From the NCBI RefSeq assembly GCF_002879615.1, contig NZ_PNRF01000034.1, positions 1 through 64,000 of the forward strand: DNA of 64,000 nt, read 5' to 3'. Under the pieces are notes generated by a model. The model made no database searches. It worked only from the letters and a program-made list of their open reading frames with translations, and was not told the origin of the DNA. This DNA comes from Billgrantia endophytica. GTDB lineage: Bacteria > Pseudomonadota > Gammaproteobacteria > Pseudomonadales > Halomonadaceae. Positions 35,874 through 44,271 of this stretch are shown piece after piece (the first letter of the stretch is position 1; each line of letters begins with the position of its first letter). Position numbers and translations under genes: made by a program.

Positions 35874-36881
35874 TCAGCCTCTTTGGCGCACGCTCCCCCT
35901 CAGAATCGGCACTACCGGTAGGATACGCTGTACCGGCGAGAGCTTTCCCTCGCGCATTTGCCCGAGCAGCAACTCGGCTGCCGCCGCGACCATATCCTCA
36001 ACCGGTTGGCGTACCGTGGTAAGCTGGTAACTGGGCCAGGCAGCCAACGGGGTATCGTCAAAACCAATGACCGACACATCTTCCGGGATGCGTAGACCGA
36101 ATTCCGCTCTCAGCGTCTCGACGGCGGCAATCGCCATATGGTCATTGGCGGCGAATACCGCATCGGGATACGGCTGCTTGGTGAAAAGGCGTCGCGTTGC
36201 CTCACGCGCCTTGTCGAAATGATACTCACCATACTCTTCCGCCCAGCATGAAAACCCTTGGGACAACAGGGCATCGAGAAAGCCCCGTCGGCGGTATGCG
36301 CCCGTAGAAGAAGAAACTAGGCCGTTGATGAAGGCCATGCGACGATGGCCCTGGCTAACCAGGTAGCTGCCTGCCCAGTACCCCCCGTGATAATTATCGC
36401 TGGAGACCTGGCTGACCCCCGTGAAATCCACGGTGCGATTGATCATTACCACTGGAATGCTGCGGTCAACGCACTCCTGTGCGAAGGGCGTCGTCAGCGA
36501 AGCCGCCAGCATCAGGATACCTTCGGCCTGGCTTTGCAGAATCTCCGACATCACATCCGTCGTATCACCATCAGCGCTCACCAGAAACAGCAGCAGATGA
36601 TAGCCCTCGGACTGGAAAGTCCGCGAAGCTCGCGCCAGGGTCAGCGCATAGAAGGGATTGTCAAGTTGTGAAACCACCACCGCGACAGTACGTGAAGAGC
36701 GCGTAATCAGCGAACGGGCAATAGTGTTGGGACGATAGCCTAGCTGCCGCGCCGCCGCCAAGACCTTCTCACGGGTCTTGGCGGAAATGCTTCCCTTGGG
36801 AGAAAAGCAACGGCTGACAGCCGACTGCGAAACCCCAGCCAAACGGGCCACATCATAGGAGGTCACAGACCTTCGCTTCAT
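35874..36881 (-). CDS. LacI-family transcriptional regulator
   Basis: 335 residues. The N-terminal HTH and hinge are standard (SYDVARLAGVSQSAVSRCFS, then LGYRPNTIARSLITRSSRTV), followed by a periplasmic-binding-type effector domain (DNPFYALTLA, QGHRRMAFINGL, DAVFAANDHMAIAAVE, VIGFDDTPLAAWP). ATG at 36881 overlaps the stop of the upstream dehydrogenase by 4 bases, so the two are translationally coupled. CG-centred palindromes at 35725-35736 and 37865-37882 are plausible operators, the latter in front of the divergent hisD-like gene. Confidence 0.9.
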   Translation of the reverse strand: MKRRSVTSYDVARLAGVSQSAVSRCFSPKGSISAKTREKVLAAARQLGYRPNTIARSLITRSSRTVAVVVSQLDNPFYALTLARASRTFQSEGYHLLLFLVSADGDTTDVMSEILQSQAEGILMLAASLTTPFAQECVDRSIPVVMINRTVDFTGVSQVSSDNYHGGYWAGSYLVSQGHRRMAFINGLVSSSTGAYRRRGFLDALLSQGFSCWAEEYGEYHFDKAREATRRLFTKQPYPDAVFAANDHMAIAAVETLRAEFGLRIPEDVSVIGFDDTPLAAWPSYQLTTVRQPVEDMVAAAAELLLGQMREGKLSPVQRILPVVPILRGSVRQRG

Positions 36882-37826
36882 GAATCCCGCTCGTCGAGCG
36901 ACTTCCGGTATGCGCCAAGCGCCATCAGTTGGCGGTCGCGCCAAGCCTGACGCTCGGCCAGCCCCTCGAGAGGCAACGCCGAGCGCCGTTCGACCTCCAG
37001 GGCAGCGAGAGTTTCCTTCTCCCAAGGCGAGACTCCGTCGCGCTGGGCATCTACGTCGGCATAGAGCGGGCCATAGCGGCGGCCGTAATCGGCCACCCCC
37101 GCCGGGGTATTAAGATCGATCGTCTCGAACGGATCCATGAAAGACCAGCGCAGTCCCTGGCCGTGCTTAACGATCTTGTCCAGATCCTCCACCGACACAT
37201 AGCCGTCACGGAACAGGCGAAGCGCTTCATTGAGCAGCGCCCCCTGCAACCGGTTGAGGATAAAGCCCGACAACTCGCGCTTGACCAGCACCGGTACCTG
37301 GCCTACCTCGGACATCAAAGTTATCGTCCGCTCAAGCGTCTCCTGGTCAGTCATCGGTGAAGGCACCACCTCGACGATAGGAACAAGATAAGGGGGAATT
37401 CACCGGATGCGCTACTAGGCAGTGCTCCGGATGCGCCAAGTGCCCAGTGAAACGAGATGCCGTAATGCCCGAGGTGGAGCTGGCCAGAACAGTGTCCGGT
37501 GCCGTCGCCCCCTCGAGGCGGCTGTATATCGCCTGCTTCATCTCAAGATTCTCGGGGCCGCACTCCTGCACGTAGCCAGCCCCACCCACGACAAGCGCCA
37601 GATTAGGTTCGACCTGAATGCCTGCGAGAATTACCTCGGGATCTTTGACCAAGCCGGCACACTGCAGATCATGCAGCGACATATAAATCGCTTCGGTGGC
37701 ACCACTCAAGGCCTCCTCCTGGGTATCGTACAGCCTCACCGAACGCCCCGCCCGCGCAATTACCATCACCATCGACCTCGCCCGTCCAAGCAGTCCTGCG
37801 CCCACTACGGCGATAGGCTCCGACAT
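36878..37826 (-). pseudogene. 3-hydroxyacyl-CoA dehydrogenase-family protein, frameshifted
   Basis: An NAD-dependent dehydrogenase of the 3HCDH/L-gulonate or carnitine dehydrogenase type in two frames. The N-terminal part from 37826 has the Rossmann motif [20 protein letters not shown] and [13 protein letters not shown] to HPVNSP. The C-terminal part has VPVLVKRELSGFILNRLQGA and the 3HCDH C domain. The break is a run of five G (C on the coding strand) at 37392-37396. One base fewer would rejoin NSP with YLVPIVEVVPSP. It may be a real mutation or a sequencing error. It lies upstream of and coupled to lacI. Confidence 0.85.
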
Positions 37827-37864
37827 GCTGCTTCCTTTCGGTTCACAGAACTCGAAACTAGAGA

Positions 37865-37882
37865 ATTGCATTCGTATGCAAT
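37865..37882. promoter_or_regulatory. Putative LacI-family operator
   Basis: ATTGCAT-TCGT-ATGCAAT, an 18-bp dyad with a central CG, in the 126-base gap between the divergent 3HCDH and hisD-like genes. Confidence 0.5.
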
Positions 37883-37952
37883 CGATACTAGCCTTGCAAT
37901 CACTGTCTGTCGAGGCAATCCAATATTTCTCCAAGCTCAACAGGAAATCGAC

Positions 37953-39263
37953 ATGATCCGACGACTAAAAACGGGCGCCACCAACGAAGCCCGCACCGAA
38001 GCCGACCGCAAGGTCCGCGAAACCGTCGAACAGACTCTTCAAACCATCGAGGCACGGGGCGATGAGGCCGTGCGCGAGCTTTCGGCAAAATTCGACCGCT
38101 GGTCGCCCGCCTCCTTCCGGCTGACTCAAGCCGAGATCGAACAGGCCATGTCAGAACTCACGACTCAAGAGTTGGAAGACATCCGCTTCGCCCAGGCACA
38201 GATTCGTCGCTTCGCCGAGGCCCAATTGGCCAGCATGCAAAGTCTCGAAGTGGAAACACAACCTGGCGTGGTGCTCGGTCATAAACACATCCCTGTCAGT
38301 GCCGTGGGCTGCTACGTTCCTGGCGGCACCTACCCCATGGTCGCCTCCGCCCACATGAGCGTATTGACCGCCAAGGTAGCGGGCGTCAAGCGCGTCGTTG
38401 CTACCGCCCCACCCTATCAAGGCAAACCACATCCAGCCATCGTGGCAGCGATGCACCTAGCCGGCGCCGATGAAATCCTGGTGCTTGGCGGCGTACAAGC
38501 GATTGGCGCCATGGCCATTGGAACCGAGTCGATCGACCCGGTCGATATGCTGGTCGGCCCGGGTAACGCCTTCGTCGCCGAAGCCAAGCGACAGCTATTT
38601 GGGCGAGTCGGCATCGACCTATTCGCCGGCCCCACCGAAACACTGGTCATCGCCGACGAAACCGTCGACGGCCTACTCTGCGCCACCGACCTACTGGGCC
38701 AGGCCGAACATGGCCCCACCTCGCCCGCGACCCTGCTCACCAACTCCGAAACCTTGGCCGAGGAGACACTCACTGCTATCAATGAACTGCTAACCAAGCT
38801 GCCCACCGCCGAGATTGCCCGCCAAGCATGGAATGACTACGGCGAGATCATCGTTTGCGATACTCGCGAGGAAATGCTCGAGATTGCCGATGAAATGGCC
38901 TACGAGCACGTGCAAGTCATGACCAAAGATTCCGACCTATATCTCGACAGGCTGACAAACTACGGCGCGCTCTTCCTCGGCCCGCGCACTAACGTAGCCT
39001 ATGGCGACAAAGTGATCGGCACCAACCACACCCTGCCGACCAAGAAGGCTGCACGCTATACTGGTGGGCTATGGGTCGGCAAGTTCCTTAAGACCTGCAC
39101 TTACCAGAAGATACTCACCGACGAGGCCTCCACCGAGATAGGCGGCTACTGCTCGCGCCTGTGTGCGCTGGAAGGTTTTGCTGGCCACGGCGAGCAAGCT
39201 AACGAACGCGTGCGCCGCTACGGCAAGCGTGACGTACCCTATGCCTCCGCGGTGCCGGTATGA
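37953..39263 (+). CDS. HisD-family NAD-dependent dehydrogenase (HpsN-like)
   Basis: A 436-residue histidinol dehydrogenase homologue in a catabolic setting, not a his operon. Visible: [69 protein letters not shown] and the metal/catalytic region [16 protein letters not shown] and [14 protein letters not shown]. This subgroup includes sulfopropanediol 3-dehydrogenase HpsN, a two-step NAD oxidation of an alcohol to an acid. The actual substrate is unknown. ATG at 37953 after CAGGAAAT. Its stop overlaps the next SDR gene by 4 bases; a LacI-type regulator is divergent. Confidence 0.82.
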   Translation: MIRRLKTGATNEARTEADRKVRETVEQTLQTIEARGDEAVRELSAKFDRWSPASFRLTQAEIEQAMSELTTQELEDIRFAQAQIRRFAEAQLASMQSLEVETQPGVVLGHKHIPVSAVGCYVPGGTYPMVASAHMSVLTAKVAGVKRVVATAPPYQGKPHPAIVAAMHLAGADEILVLGGVQAIGAMAIGTESIDPVDMLVGPGNAFVAEAKRQLFGRVGIDLFAGPTETLVIADETVDGLLCATDLLGQAEHGPTSPATLLTNSETLAEETLTAINELLTKLPTAEIARQAWNDYGEIIVCDTREEMLEIADEMAYEHVQVMTKDSDLYLDRLTNYGALFLGPRTNVAYGDKVIGTNHTLPTKKAARYTGGLWVGKFLKTCTYQKILTDEASTEIGGYCSRLCALEGFAGHGEQANERVRRYGKRDVPYASAVPV

Positions 39264-40012
39264 AGCTGCCACAAACCCCGAGTCTGCGCCTGGATGGGCG
39301 CAGCGCTCTCGTGACTGGCGCCAGTCAGGGTATTGGGCTGGCCTGTGCCTGCGCTCTTGCCCAAGCCAACGCCCGGGTGACCCTAGTGGCCCGCAACCGC
39401 GAGCGGCTGGAAGAGGTGGTAGCAGCCCTGGGTGCCGCCGGACACGAAGCCGATGGCCTCGCGCTGGACGTTCAAGACCAGGCCGCAACCCGCCGCGCTC
39501 TGGCGGGTCGGCGCTTCAACATACTAGTCAATAACGCTGGCACCAACCGTCCTAAACCGATCGATCAGGTCACGGAAGAAGATTACGCAGCGGTCATGGA
39601 GCTCAACGTCCATGCGACCTACTTCCTTACCCAAACGGTGATCGAAGGGATGCCCAAAGATGGCAGCGTGATCAACATCTCCTCGCAAATGGGGCACGTG
39701 GGTGCCAAGAACCGCAGCCTTTACTGCGCCTCGAAAGCCGCAGTGGAAGGCATGACCCGAGCCATGGCGGTCGAACTGGGCTCTCATGGCATTCGCGTCA
39801 ACAGCCTTTGCCCTACCTTCATCGAAACCCCGATGACAGAACCATTCTTCCAAGAGCCCGGCTTCCGGGAGGCAGTGCTTGCCCAAATTCCCCTGGGAAG
39901 GCTCGGCCGGATCGAAGACGTGATGGGCCCCGTGGTGTTTCTCGCATCACCCGCCGCCAGCCTTGTCACCGGCAGCGCCTTGATGGTAGACGGTGGCTGG
40001 ATCGCTCATTGA
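39260..40012 (+). CDS. Short-chain dehydrogenase/reductase
   Basis: A 250-residue classical SDR. Cofactor motif [19 protein letters not shown] in [11 protein letters not shown], catalytic Ser in [11 protein letters not shown], and YxxxK in [13 protein letters not shown], plus the [15 protein letters not shown] segment. It overlaps the HisD-like gene by 4 bases, so both probably act in one pathway, for example stepwise oxidation or epimerisation of a polyol or sulfo-polyol. The 3HCDH and LacI genes on the other side complete a small sugar-acid-type catabolic locus (inference). Confidence 0.9.
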   Translation: MKLPQTPSLRLDGRSALVTGASQGIGLACACALAQANARVTLVARNRERLEEVVAALGAAGHEADGLALDVQDQAATRRALAGRRFNILVNNAGTNRPKPIDQVTEEDYAAVMELNVHATYFLTQTVIEGMPKDGSVINISSQMGHVGAKNRSLYCASKAAVEGMTRAMAVELGSHGIRVNSLCPTFIETPMTEPFFQEPGFREAVLAQIPLGRLGRIEDVMGPVVFLASPAASLVTGSALMVDGGWIAH

Positions 40013-40088
40013 GCCGATAAACCCTCTGATAAGCCACACATAGCCTGGCCAGTGGACCCGCTAGTTTTTATGCATAACGCAGACAGCC

Positions 40089-40727
40089 TCAATCCGCCGC
40101 GGCGAAATGCGCCATCTGGTCGGTGTGCGCCTTCACGAAAGCCGGGCGGGCCGTGGCGCGTTCGGCATAGCCTCGACAGGCCGGGTACCCCGCCAGCCCA
40201 TCGAAGCGATCGACGAGGCGCAGCACATCCGCCATGAGAATGTCGGCGACGGAGAAGGTCCTGGCCAGCCATTCGCGTTTAGCCAGGACTGCCTCCAGGT
40301 GCTCTATCCGGGAGTCCAGAAACTTATCCAGCATCTTCCGCCCCGGCGTCTCTTCGGTATCACCAATGAACATGAACAGGGACCAAGGCAGGCTCGCCAT
40401 CTCGACCGAGTTGAGCGCCGCGAACAACCATTCGATCACCTCGTTGCGTCGATGCGGATCGGTTGGCATCAGCGCATCGCTACGCTCGCCCAGGTGCAGC
40501 AGGATCGCGCCGCTCTCGAAGATCGTGAGGTCGCCGTCGGTCAACCACGGTACCTGCCCGAAAGGCTGATAGATGAAGTGCTCGGCATCCCGGGTGCGAA
40601 ACGGCACGCTCTCGACGCGATAGGGCAAGCCGGCCTCTTCCAGCGCCCAGCGCACCCGTAGGTCGCGCACGTAGCCCCGCGGCATCTCGGGAACCCAGTC
40701 GAAGGTCGTGAGGATCAGGTTGGTCAT
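40089..40727 (-). CDS. Glutathione S-transferase family protein
   Basis: A 212-residue GST. The N-terminal thioredoxin-like domain has RVRWALEEAGLPYRVE, FGQVPWLTDGDLTIFES (the cis-Pro and GSH-contact region), and the all-helical C-terminal domain has RKMLDKFLDSRIEHLEAVLA and FSVADILMADVL. Conjugation or glutathione-dependent reduction is likely; substrate unknown. It abuts the DHFR-like gene (start at 40727, upstream stop at 40728), so they form a pair. A 270-bp near-identical fragment of this gene lies at 21290-21561. Confidence 0.9.
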   Translation of the reverse strand: MTNLILTTFDWVPEMPRGYVRDLRVRWALEEAGLPYRVESVPFRTRDAEHFIYQPFGQVPWLTDGDLTIFESGAILLHLGERSDALMPTDPHRRNEVIEWLFAALNSVEMASLPWSLFMFIGDTEETPGRKMLDKFLDSRIEHLEAVLAKREWLARTFSVADILMADVLRLVDRFDGLAGYPACRGYAERATARPAFVKAHTDQMAHFAAAD

Positions 40728-41378
40728 TCAGTCCCTCCTTTGGAGGACGAGATGGGTGGCCCTATCTGTAACCGCCTTTTCCACGCACCGGTAGCCGAGA
40801 GCGCGCATGTCGATACCGGAGAACAAGCGCTCCCCTGCACCGAGCAGAACAGGTGTGATGGCAAGGTGAAGCTCGTCGACCAGCTGCGCCCGTAGGTACT
40901 GCTGGATCGTCGCCACGCCGCCGCCCAGGCGCACGTCCTTTTCGCCAGCGGCTTCGCGGGCGCGCTCCAGGGCTGCGTGAATGCTCTGCGTGACGAAGTG
41001 AAAGGTCGTGCCGCCGGGCATCTCGATGGGATCGCGCACGTGATGCGTCAACACGAAGACCGGCGAGTGGAACGGCGGGCTGTCACCCCACCAGCCCTTC
41101 CAGCTCTCGTCCCGCCAGGGGCCGCGAACGGGGCCGAACATGTTGCGGCCCATGATCCAGGCGCCGACGTTCTCGAAGCCGCGCACCACCAAGTCATCAT
41201 CGGCTCCGGTTTCTCCGCCCTCCTGGCCCAGCACGCGTCGTCGAAACGTCGCGGTCGGGAACACCCAGTCATGGATTTCCATGCCATTGATGCCCATCGG
41301 GTTTTCCAGGCTCTGCTCGGGGCCGGCGGCAAACCCATCCAGCGAAATACTGAAGCATGACACGCGTAGCTGACTCAT
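40728..41378 (-). CDS. Dihydrofolate reductase/RibD C-terminal family protein
   Basis: 216 residues with the DHFR-like fold of the RibD C-terminal family: VSCFSISLDGFAAGP at the N terminus, GAWIMGRNMFGPVRGPW, PVFVLTHHVRDP and VRLGGGVATIQQYLRAQLVD near the NADPH site. Members are NADPH-dependent reductases of largely unknown substrate. ATG at 41378 with CAGGAGATCACG just before it. It overlaps no gene and is probably cotranscribed with the downstream GST. Confidence 0.88.
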   Translation of the reverse strand: MSQLRVSCFSISLDGFAAGPEQSLENPMGINGMEIHDWVFPTATFRRRVLGQEGGETGADDDLVVRGFENVGAWIMGRNMFGPVRGPWRDESWKGWWGDSPPFHSPVFVLTHHVRDPIEMPGGTTFHFVTQSIHAALERAREAAGEKDVRLGGGVATIQQYLRAQLVDELHLAITPVLLGAGERLFSGIDMRALGYRCVEKAVTDRATHLVLQRRD

Positions 41379-41569
41379 CGTGATCTCCTGAACGAGTGCG
41401 TTAGCCATTCAGTAGTCGAGCGACGCGTTCAATTTCGACACGCCTTCAGTGGTTCCGTCAGGGCTGACTTGGCAGCGCCACTCACGAACTGCTCTCAGGA
41501 GGATCGCCGACAGGAGTATTCATCCCCTCACGAATAGACTCACAGATAATAGAAGGGGCGGCGACCTCG

Positions 41570-41640
41570 ATGATGGGATGGCCCCGCTCCTGCTTGACGG
41601 CTTCGATCTTGAATTCTTCGGTGTATCGTTGGTGGCTCAT
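41570..41640 (-). pseudogene. IS3-family OrfA N-terminal fragment
   Basis: Reads MSHQRYTEEFKIEAVKQ, then ERGHPIIEVAA after a small in-frame loss, the start of an IS3-type OrfA. The remainder is gone. Confidence 0.65.
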
Positions 41641-41680
41641 GAGACTTCCTGGGTCCCTCCAGTATAAGGCCTGGAGGTGT

Positions 41681-42505
41681 CTACGAAACCCGGGGCGATT
41701 CACCCCGCTCCGAAGTTCCAGACGCCGCTTCACCAAAATACCGTGCGGGGGTTGTTCCGAGCATGCGCCTGAACATCGAGATGAACGCGCTGACGCTCTC
41801 ATAGCCTAAATCACCCGCGATGTTTGTGACTGACTCGCCTTGCGCGAGACGCTGCAGCGCTATGCCGACATGTAGCTGCTGACGCCAGCGGATAAAGGAC
41901 ATGCCTGTTTCGCGCTGGAAGAGCCGGCTTATCGTTCGATTGCTCGCCCCGATGCGAGCGCCCCACTCGTCGATAGTAAAGCGCTGCGCTGGCTTTTCGA
42001 TCATCGAGTCTGTCAATCGCCGGAGCCGCCGCTCAATTGGCATGGGCAGATGAATGGGTTCGACCGGCGCCTCTAAAAGCTCGTCGAAGAGCACGGCTAT
42101 GAGACGTGCCTTTCGGTCTCGGTCCATTCTTTCCAGTTGGGCAGGAGCTTCAAAGCGGAAGATCAGTTCCCGAAGCAGAGGCTGAACGAAGAGGATACCG
42201 CAATCGTCGCCCAGTGGAGGGGCAAGCCTTGGGTCGATGTACAAGTTGGCGATCTTGATGTGACCTGCGACTCTCCCGCCGTGGGAAACGCCACCTGGTA
42301 TCCACAGAGCACAATGCGGCGGAACCGTCCAAATGCTTCCGGCCGCATGTATCGTCAGAACACCGCTGATGACGTACATCAGCTGCGCTTTGTCGTGCCA
42401 GTGGAACATGGTCTCCCCACGCAATACCGCTTCCGTGACGAGGCTGAAGACCGGATAGGAAACCTCATCCACCTTGTCAGCACCGGGTATGTCGGTCAGT
42501 TCCAC
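41681..42505 (-). CDS. AraC-family regulator with N-terminal cupin domain
   Basis: 274 residues. The N-terminal half is a cupin-like sensor (FHWHDKAQLMYVISGVLTIH, WTVPPHCALWIPGGVSH). The C-terminal half has two helix-turn-helix motifs, the first around FTIDEWGARIGASNRTISRL and the second around VTNIAGDLGYESVSAFISMF, ending RMLGTTPARYF. This is the typical one-component activator plan. Neighbouring targets are not obvious; the PPOX-family gene upstream on the same strand is possible. Intact. Confidence 0.9.
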   Translation of the reverse strand: MELTDIPGADKVDEVSYPVFSLVTEAVLRGETMFHWHDKAQLMYVISGVLTIHAAGSIWTVPPHCALWIPGGVSHGGRVAGHIKIANLYIDPRLAPPLGDDCGILFVQPLLRELIFRFEAPAQLERMDRDRKARLIAVLFDELLEAPVEPIHLPMPIERRLRRLTDSMIEKPAQRFTIDEWGARIGASNRTISRLFQRETGMSFIRWRQQLHVGIALQRLAQGESVTNIAGDLGYESVSAFISMFRRMLGTTPARYFGEAASGTSERGESPRVS

Positions 42506-42644
42506 CGCATTCCTCCATAATCCCGTCCATGTCGTTCTCCGGCGCTGTACGTATGACGCTGTCGCTACTCCGTGTGCTCATTCGTGTCTTCATGCCGCTG
42601 GTTTCCAGTAAATGTGATTTTCGGCATGAAAACACTATGAGAAT

Positions 42645-43649
42645 TCAGTAGAGATTCTTCTTGTAATCTTCTTGCATCTTCTGTTCTACGAACCCCGGCT
42701 CCGACATCGCGGCCGCGGCCTGCTGGGCTTCGAGGTTATTGTTCAGCTTCAGGTGAGCAAGTGTGATTCTCGCCGGCTCCACATCCGGTGGAACCGGAGT
42801 AGCAATCCAGGAAGCAGCACGCACCAGCGCGTCACTTTGCATCAGTTCGACGCTGAGGTCGCTAATCGCGGTTACCAAAGCGGGTACTTTTTCCTGCACC
42901 GCAAATCGCGTCCGGATCACTGGATCGTCAGATATACGGGCGGTTCCCACGAGCCGAGCCACATAGGGGGAGCCCGGTATCATCACAATGGCGGCTACGT
43001 GCGGCTGAGAAACGATGTTCCGAAAGCTGTCGATCCGCTTATTCCCGGGGCGATCAGCGAACCAGAGCATGTCGGTGTCTAGCTGCACCATCGCGCGTGC
43101 TGGATCACCCTTTGGACTGATATCGGCGTACCCGTTCGCGTCGATCGTACCCAACGCAAGGAAACGAGCCGAGTCGAATACCTGATCCAGAGTTGTCGGA
43201 GACTGGACAGCCGAACCGGTCTGCCAAAACTTCGACCGCAGCAGTGCTTTGCCGCAGTGAAGGTAGCACTCTTGCACAGCGATATGGATTACTTCCCCGT
43301 CGTTGCCGATCACCCGACCATTCACTCGCAGAAGCTCGTTGATCAACGGAATCATGAAGAAGGAGCCGAAGCTGACACCCGTGCGCGCCATATCTGGATC
43401 ATCGATCATAGCGGCGGGAATTTGAAGTTCGGCCGAGTTGCCCGATACCCAGCCGGGCGCAGCGGCTCCGAACGTTACACCGATACCCTCCTTGCCACCG
43501 AAGCTTGCCATCATCAGCGGAGAGGCCGCCAGCCAGGTCAGGGCTCCTTCATCGAGATGGTCAATGGTCTTGAGTTTGGCCAAGTTCGGCGTTTTTCCGA
43601 TGCGCGCTTCCAAGTCATCGATCGTTGAGAGAAATTGTTCCAAAGCCAT
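42645..43649 (-). CDS. Pyridoxamine 5'-phosphate oxidase-like (PPOX class) flavoprotein
   Basis: 334 residues, longer than simple PNPOx proteins. The C-terminal two thirds carry the split-barrel FMN fold: ARFLALGTIDANGYADISPK, MLWFADRPGNKRIDSFRNIV and HVAAIVMIPGSPYVARLVGTARI. The N-terminal 130 residues form a separate, unrecognised domain. MSMEG-type members of this group reduce F420 or FMN-linked substrates, but the reaction here is unknown. Standing alone on the minus strand, with an in-frame ATG preceded by AAGGAG-like AAGGAGAA. Confidence 0.8.
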   Translation of the reverse strand: MALEQFLSTIDDLEARIGKTPNLAKLKTIDHLDEGALTWLAASPLMMASFGGKEGIGVTFGAAAPGWVSGNSAELQIPAAMIDDPDMARTGVSFGSFFMIPLINELLRVNGRVIGNDGEVIHIAVQECYLHCGKALLRSKFWQTGSAVQSPTTLDQVFDSARFLALGTIDANGYADISPKGDPARAMVQLDTDMLWFADRPGNKRIDSFRNIVSQPHVAAIVMIPGSPYVARLVGTARISDDPVIRTRFAVQEKVPALVTAISDLSVELMQSDALVRAASWIATPVPPDVEPARITLAHLKLNNNLEAQQAAAAMSEPGFVEQKMQEDYKKNLY

Positions 43650-43773
43650 TCTCCTTACAGCATCTTTTGAGGAAGCTCAAATACTAGGCAGCCGTTCCCG
43701 TAGGGCAAAGGGCATTTCCAGCCATAATCTATCTTGAATCCGCCAATCTACTTCCCAGTGTCCTCCGCCTTGT

Positions 43774-43920
43774 ATGAGCGCGCCGGTGGGTCAACCTATA
43801 CCGTCACACGATCGATTTTGCATTGAGTCTTCAGCCAGTCAGCGGCCTCACTTCGTCAAAGTAGAATTCGGGGGCATCACGCCCGTGGACAAGATTACAA
43901 ACCGACTGACGAGCAAATGA
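43774..43920 (+). CDS. Small open frame directly upstream of yoeB
   Basis: 48 codons from ATG at 43774 to TGA at 43918-43920, the stop touching the toxin ATG. The product (MSAPVGQPIPSHDRFCIESS and on to ITNRLTSK) does not resemble YefM/Phd antitoxins and has no clear Shine-Dalgarno sequence. Position is what an antitoxin would occupy. It may be a remnant or an unusual short antitoxin. Confidence 0.35.
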   Translation: MSAPVGQPIPSHDRFCIESSASQRPHFVKVEFGGITPVDKITNRLTSK

Positions 43921-44193
43921 ATGAGATCACTGGTATTTGAGGGCAATACCTGGGAAGCGTATGCAAACATGCGTGACAAGGACAAAAAGCTACACAAGAC
44001 ACTGTGTAAGCTACTCAAGGAAATGCTTCGCTCTGATGATCCGTCTGGCGGCTTGGGAAAACCGGAACCGCTTCAGCACAACCTGTCCGGTTTATGGTCA
44101 AAGCGCATTTCACAAAAAGACCGGCTTATATATCGATTTGACGAGAAGTCCATTTACATATTTGCCATTGGCGGACACTACGATCAGACCTAA
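43921..44193 (+). CDS. yoeB: YoeB/Txe-type toxin (RelE superfamily)
   Basis: A 90-residue ribosome-dependent mRNA endonuclease. The family end is clear: GLGKPEPLQHNLSGLWSKRI, DRLIYRFDEKSIYIFAIGGHY. The catalytic Glu/Arg/His set of YoeB corresponds to E in KPEPL, R in SKRIS and the terminal HY. No recognisable YefM antitoxin is encoded just upstream, only the 48-codon frame at 43774-43920. The toxin may be an orphan or paired with an unknown partner. It lies convergent to the YcaO gene, with a hairpin terminator between them. Confidence 0.88.
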   Translation: MRSLVFEGNTWEAYANMRDKDKKLHKTLCKLLKEMLRSDDPSGGLGKPEPLQHNLSGLWSKRISQKDRLIYRFDEKSIYIFAIGGHYDQT

Positions 44194-44218
44194 CGACTTG
44201 GCGTGACCCCAAACGCAA

Positions 44219-44249
44219 AGCCCCCAGCCAGTCGCCTGACTCGGGGGCT
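44219..44249 (-). terminator. Terminator after the OsmC-YcaO gene
   Basis: On the minus strand AGCCCCC-17 bases-GGGGGCT followed by TTGCGTTT. It lies between convergent yoeB and ycaO genes and may act in both directions. Confidence 0.6.
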
Positions 44250-44271
44250 GTATCATCCCGGCGAATGAGGG

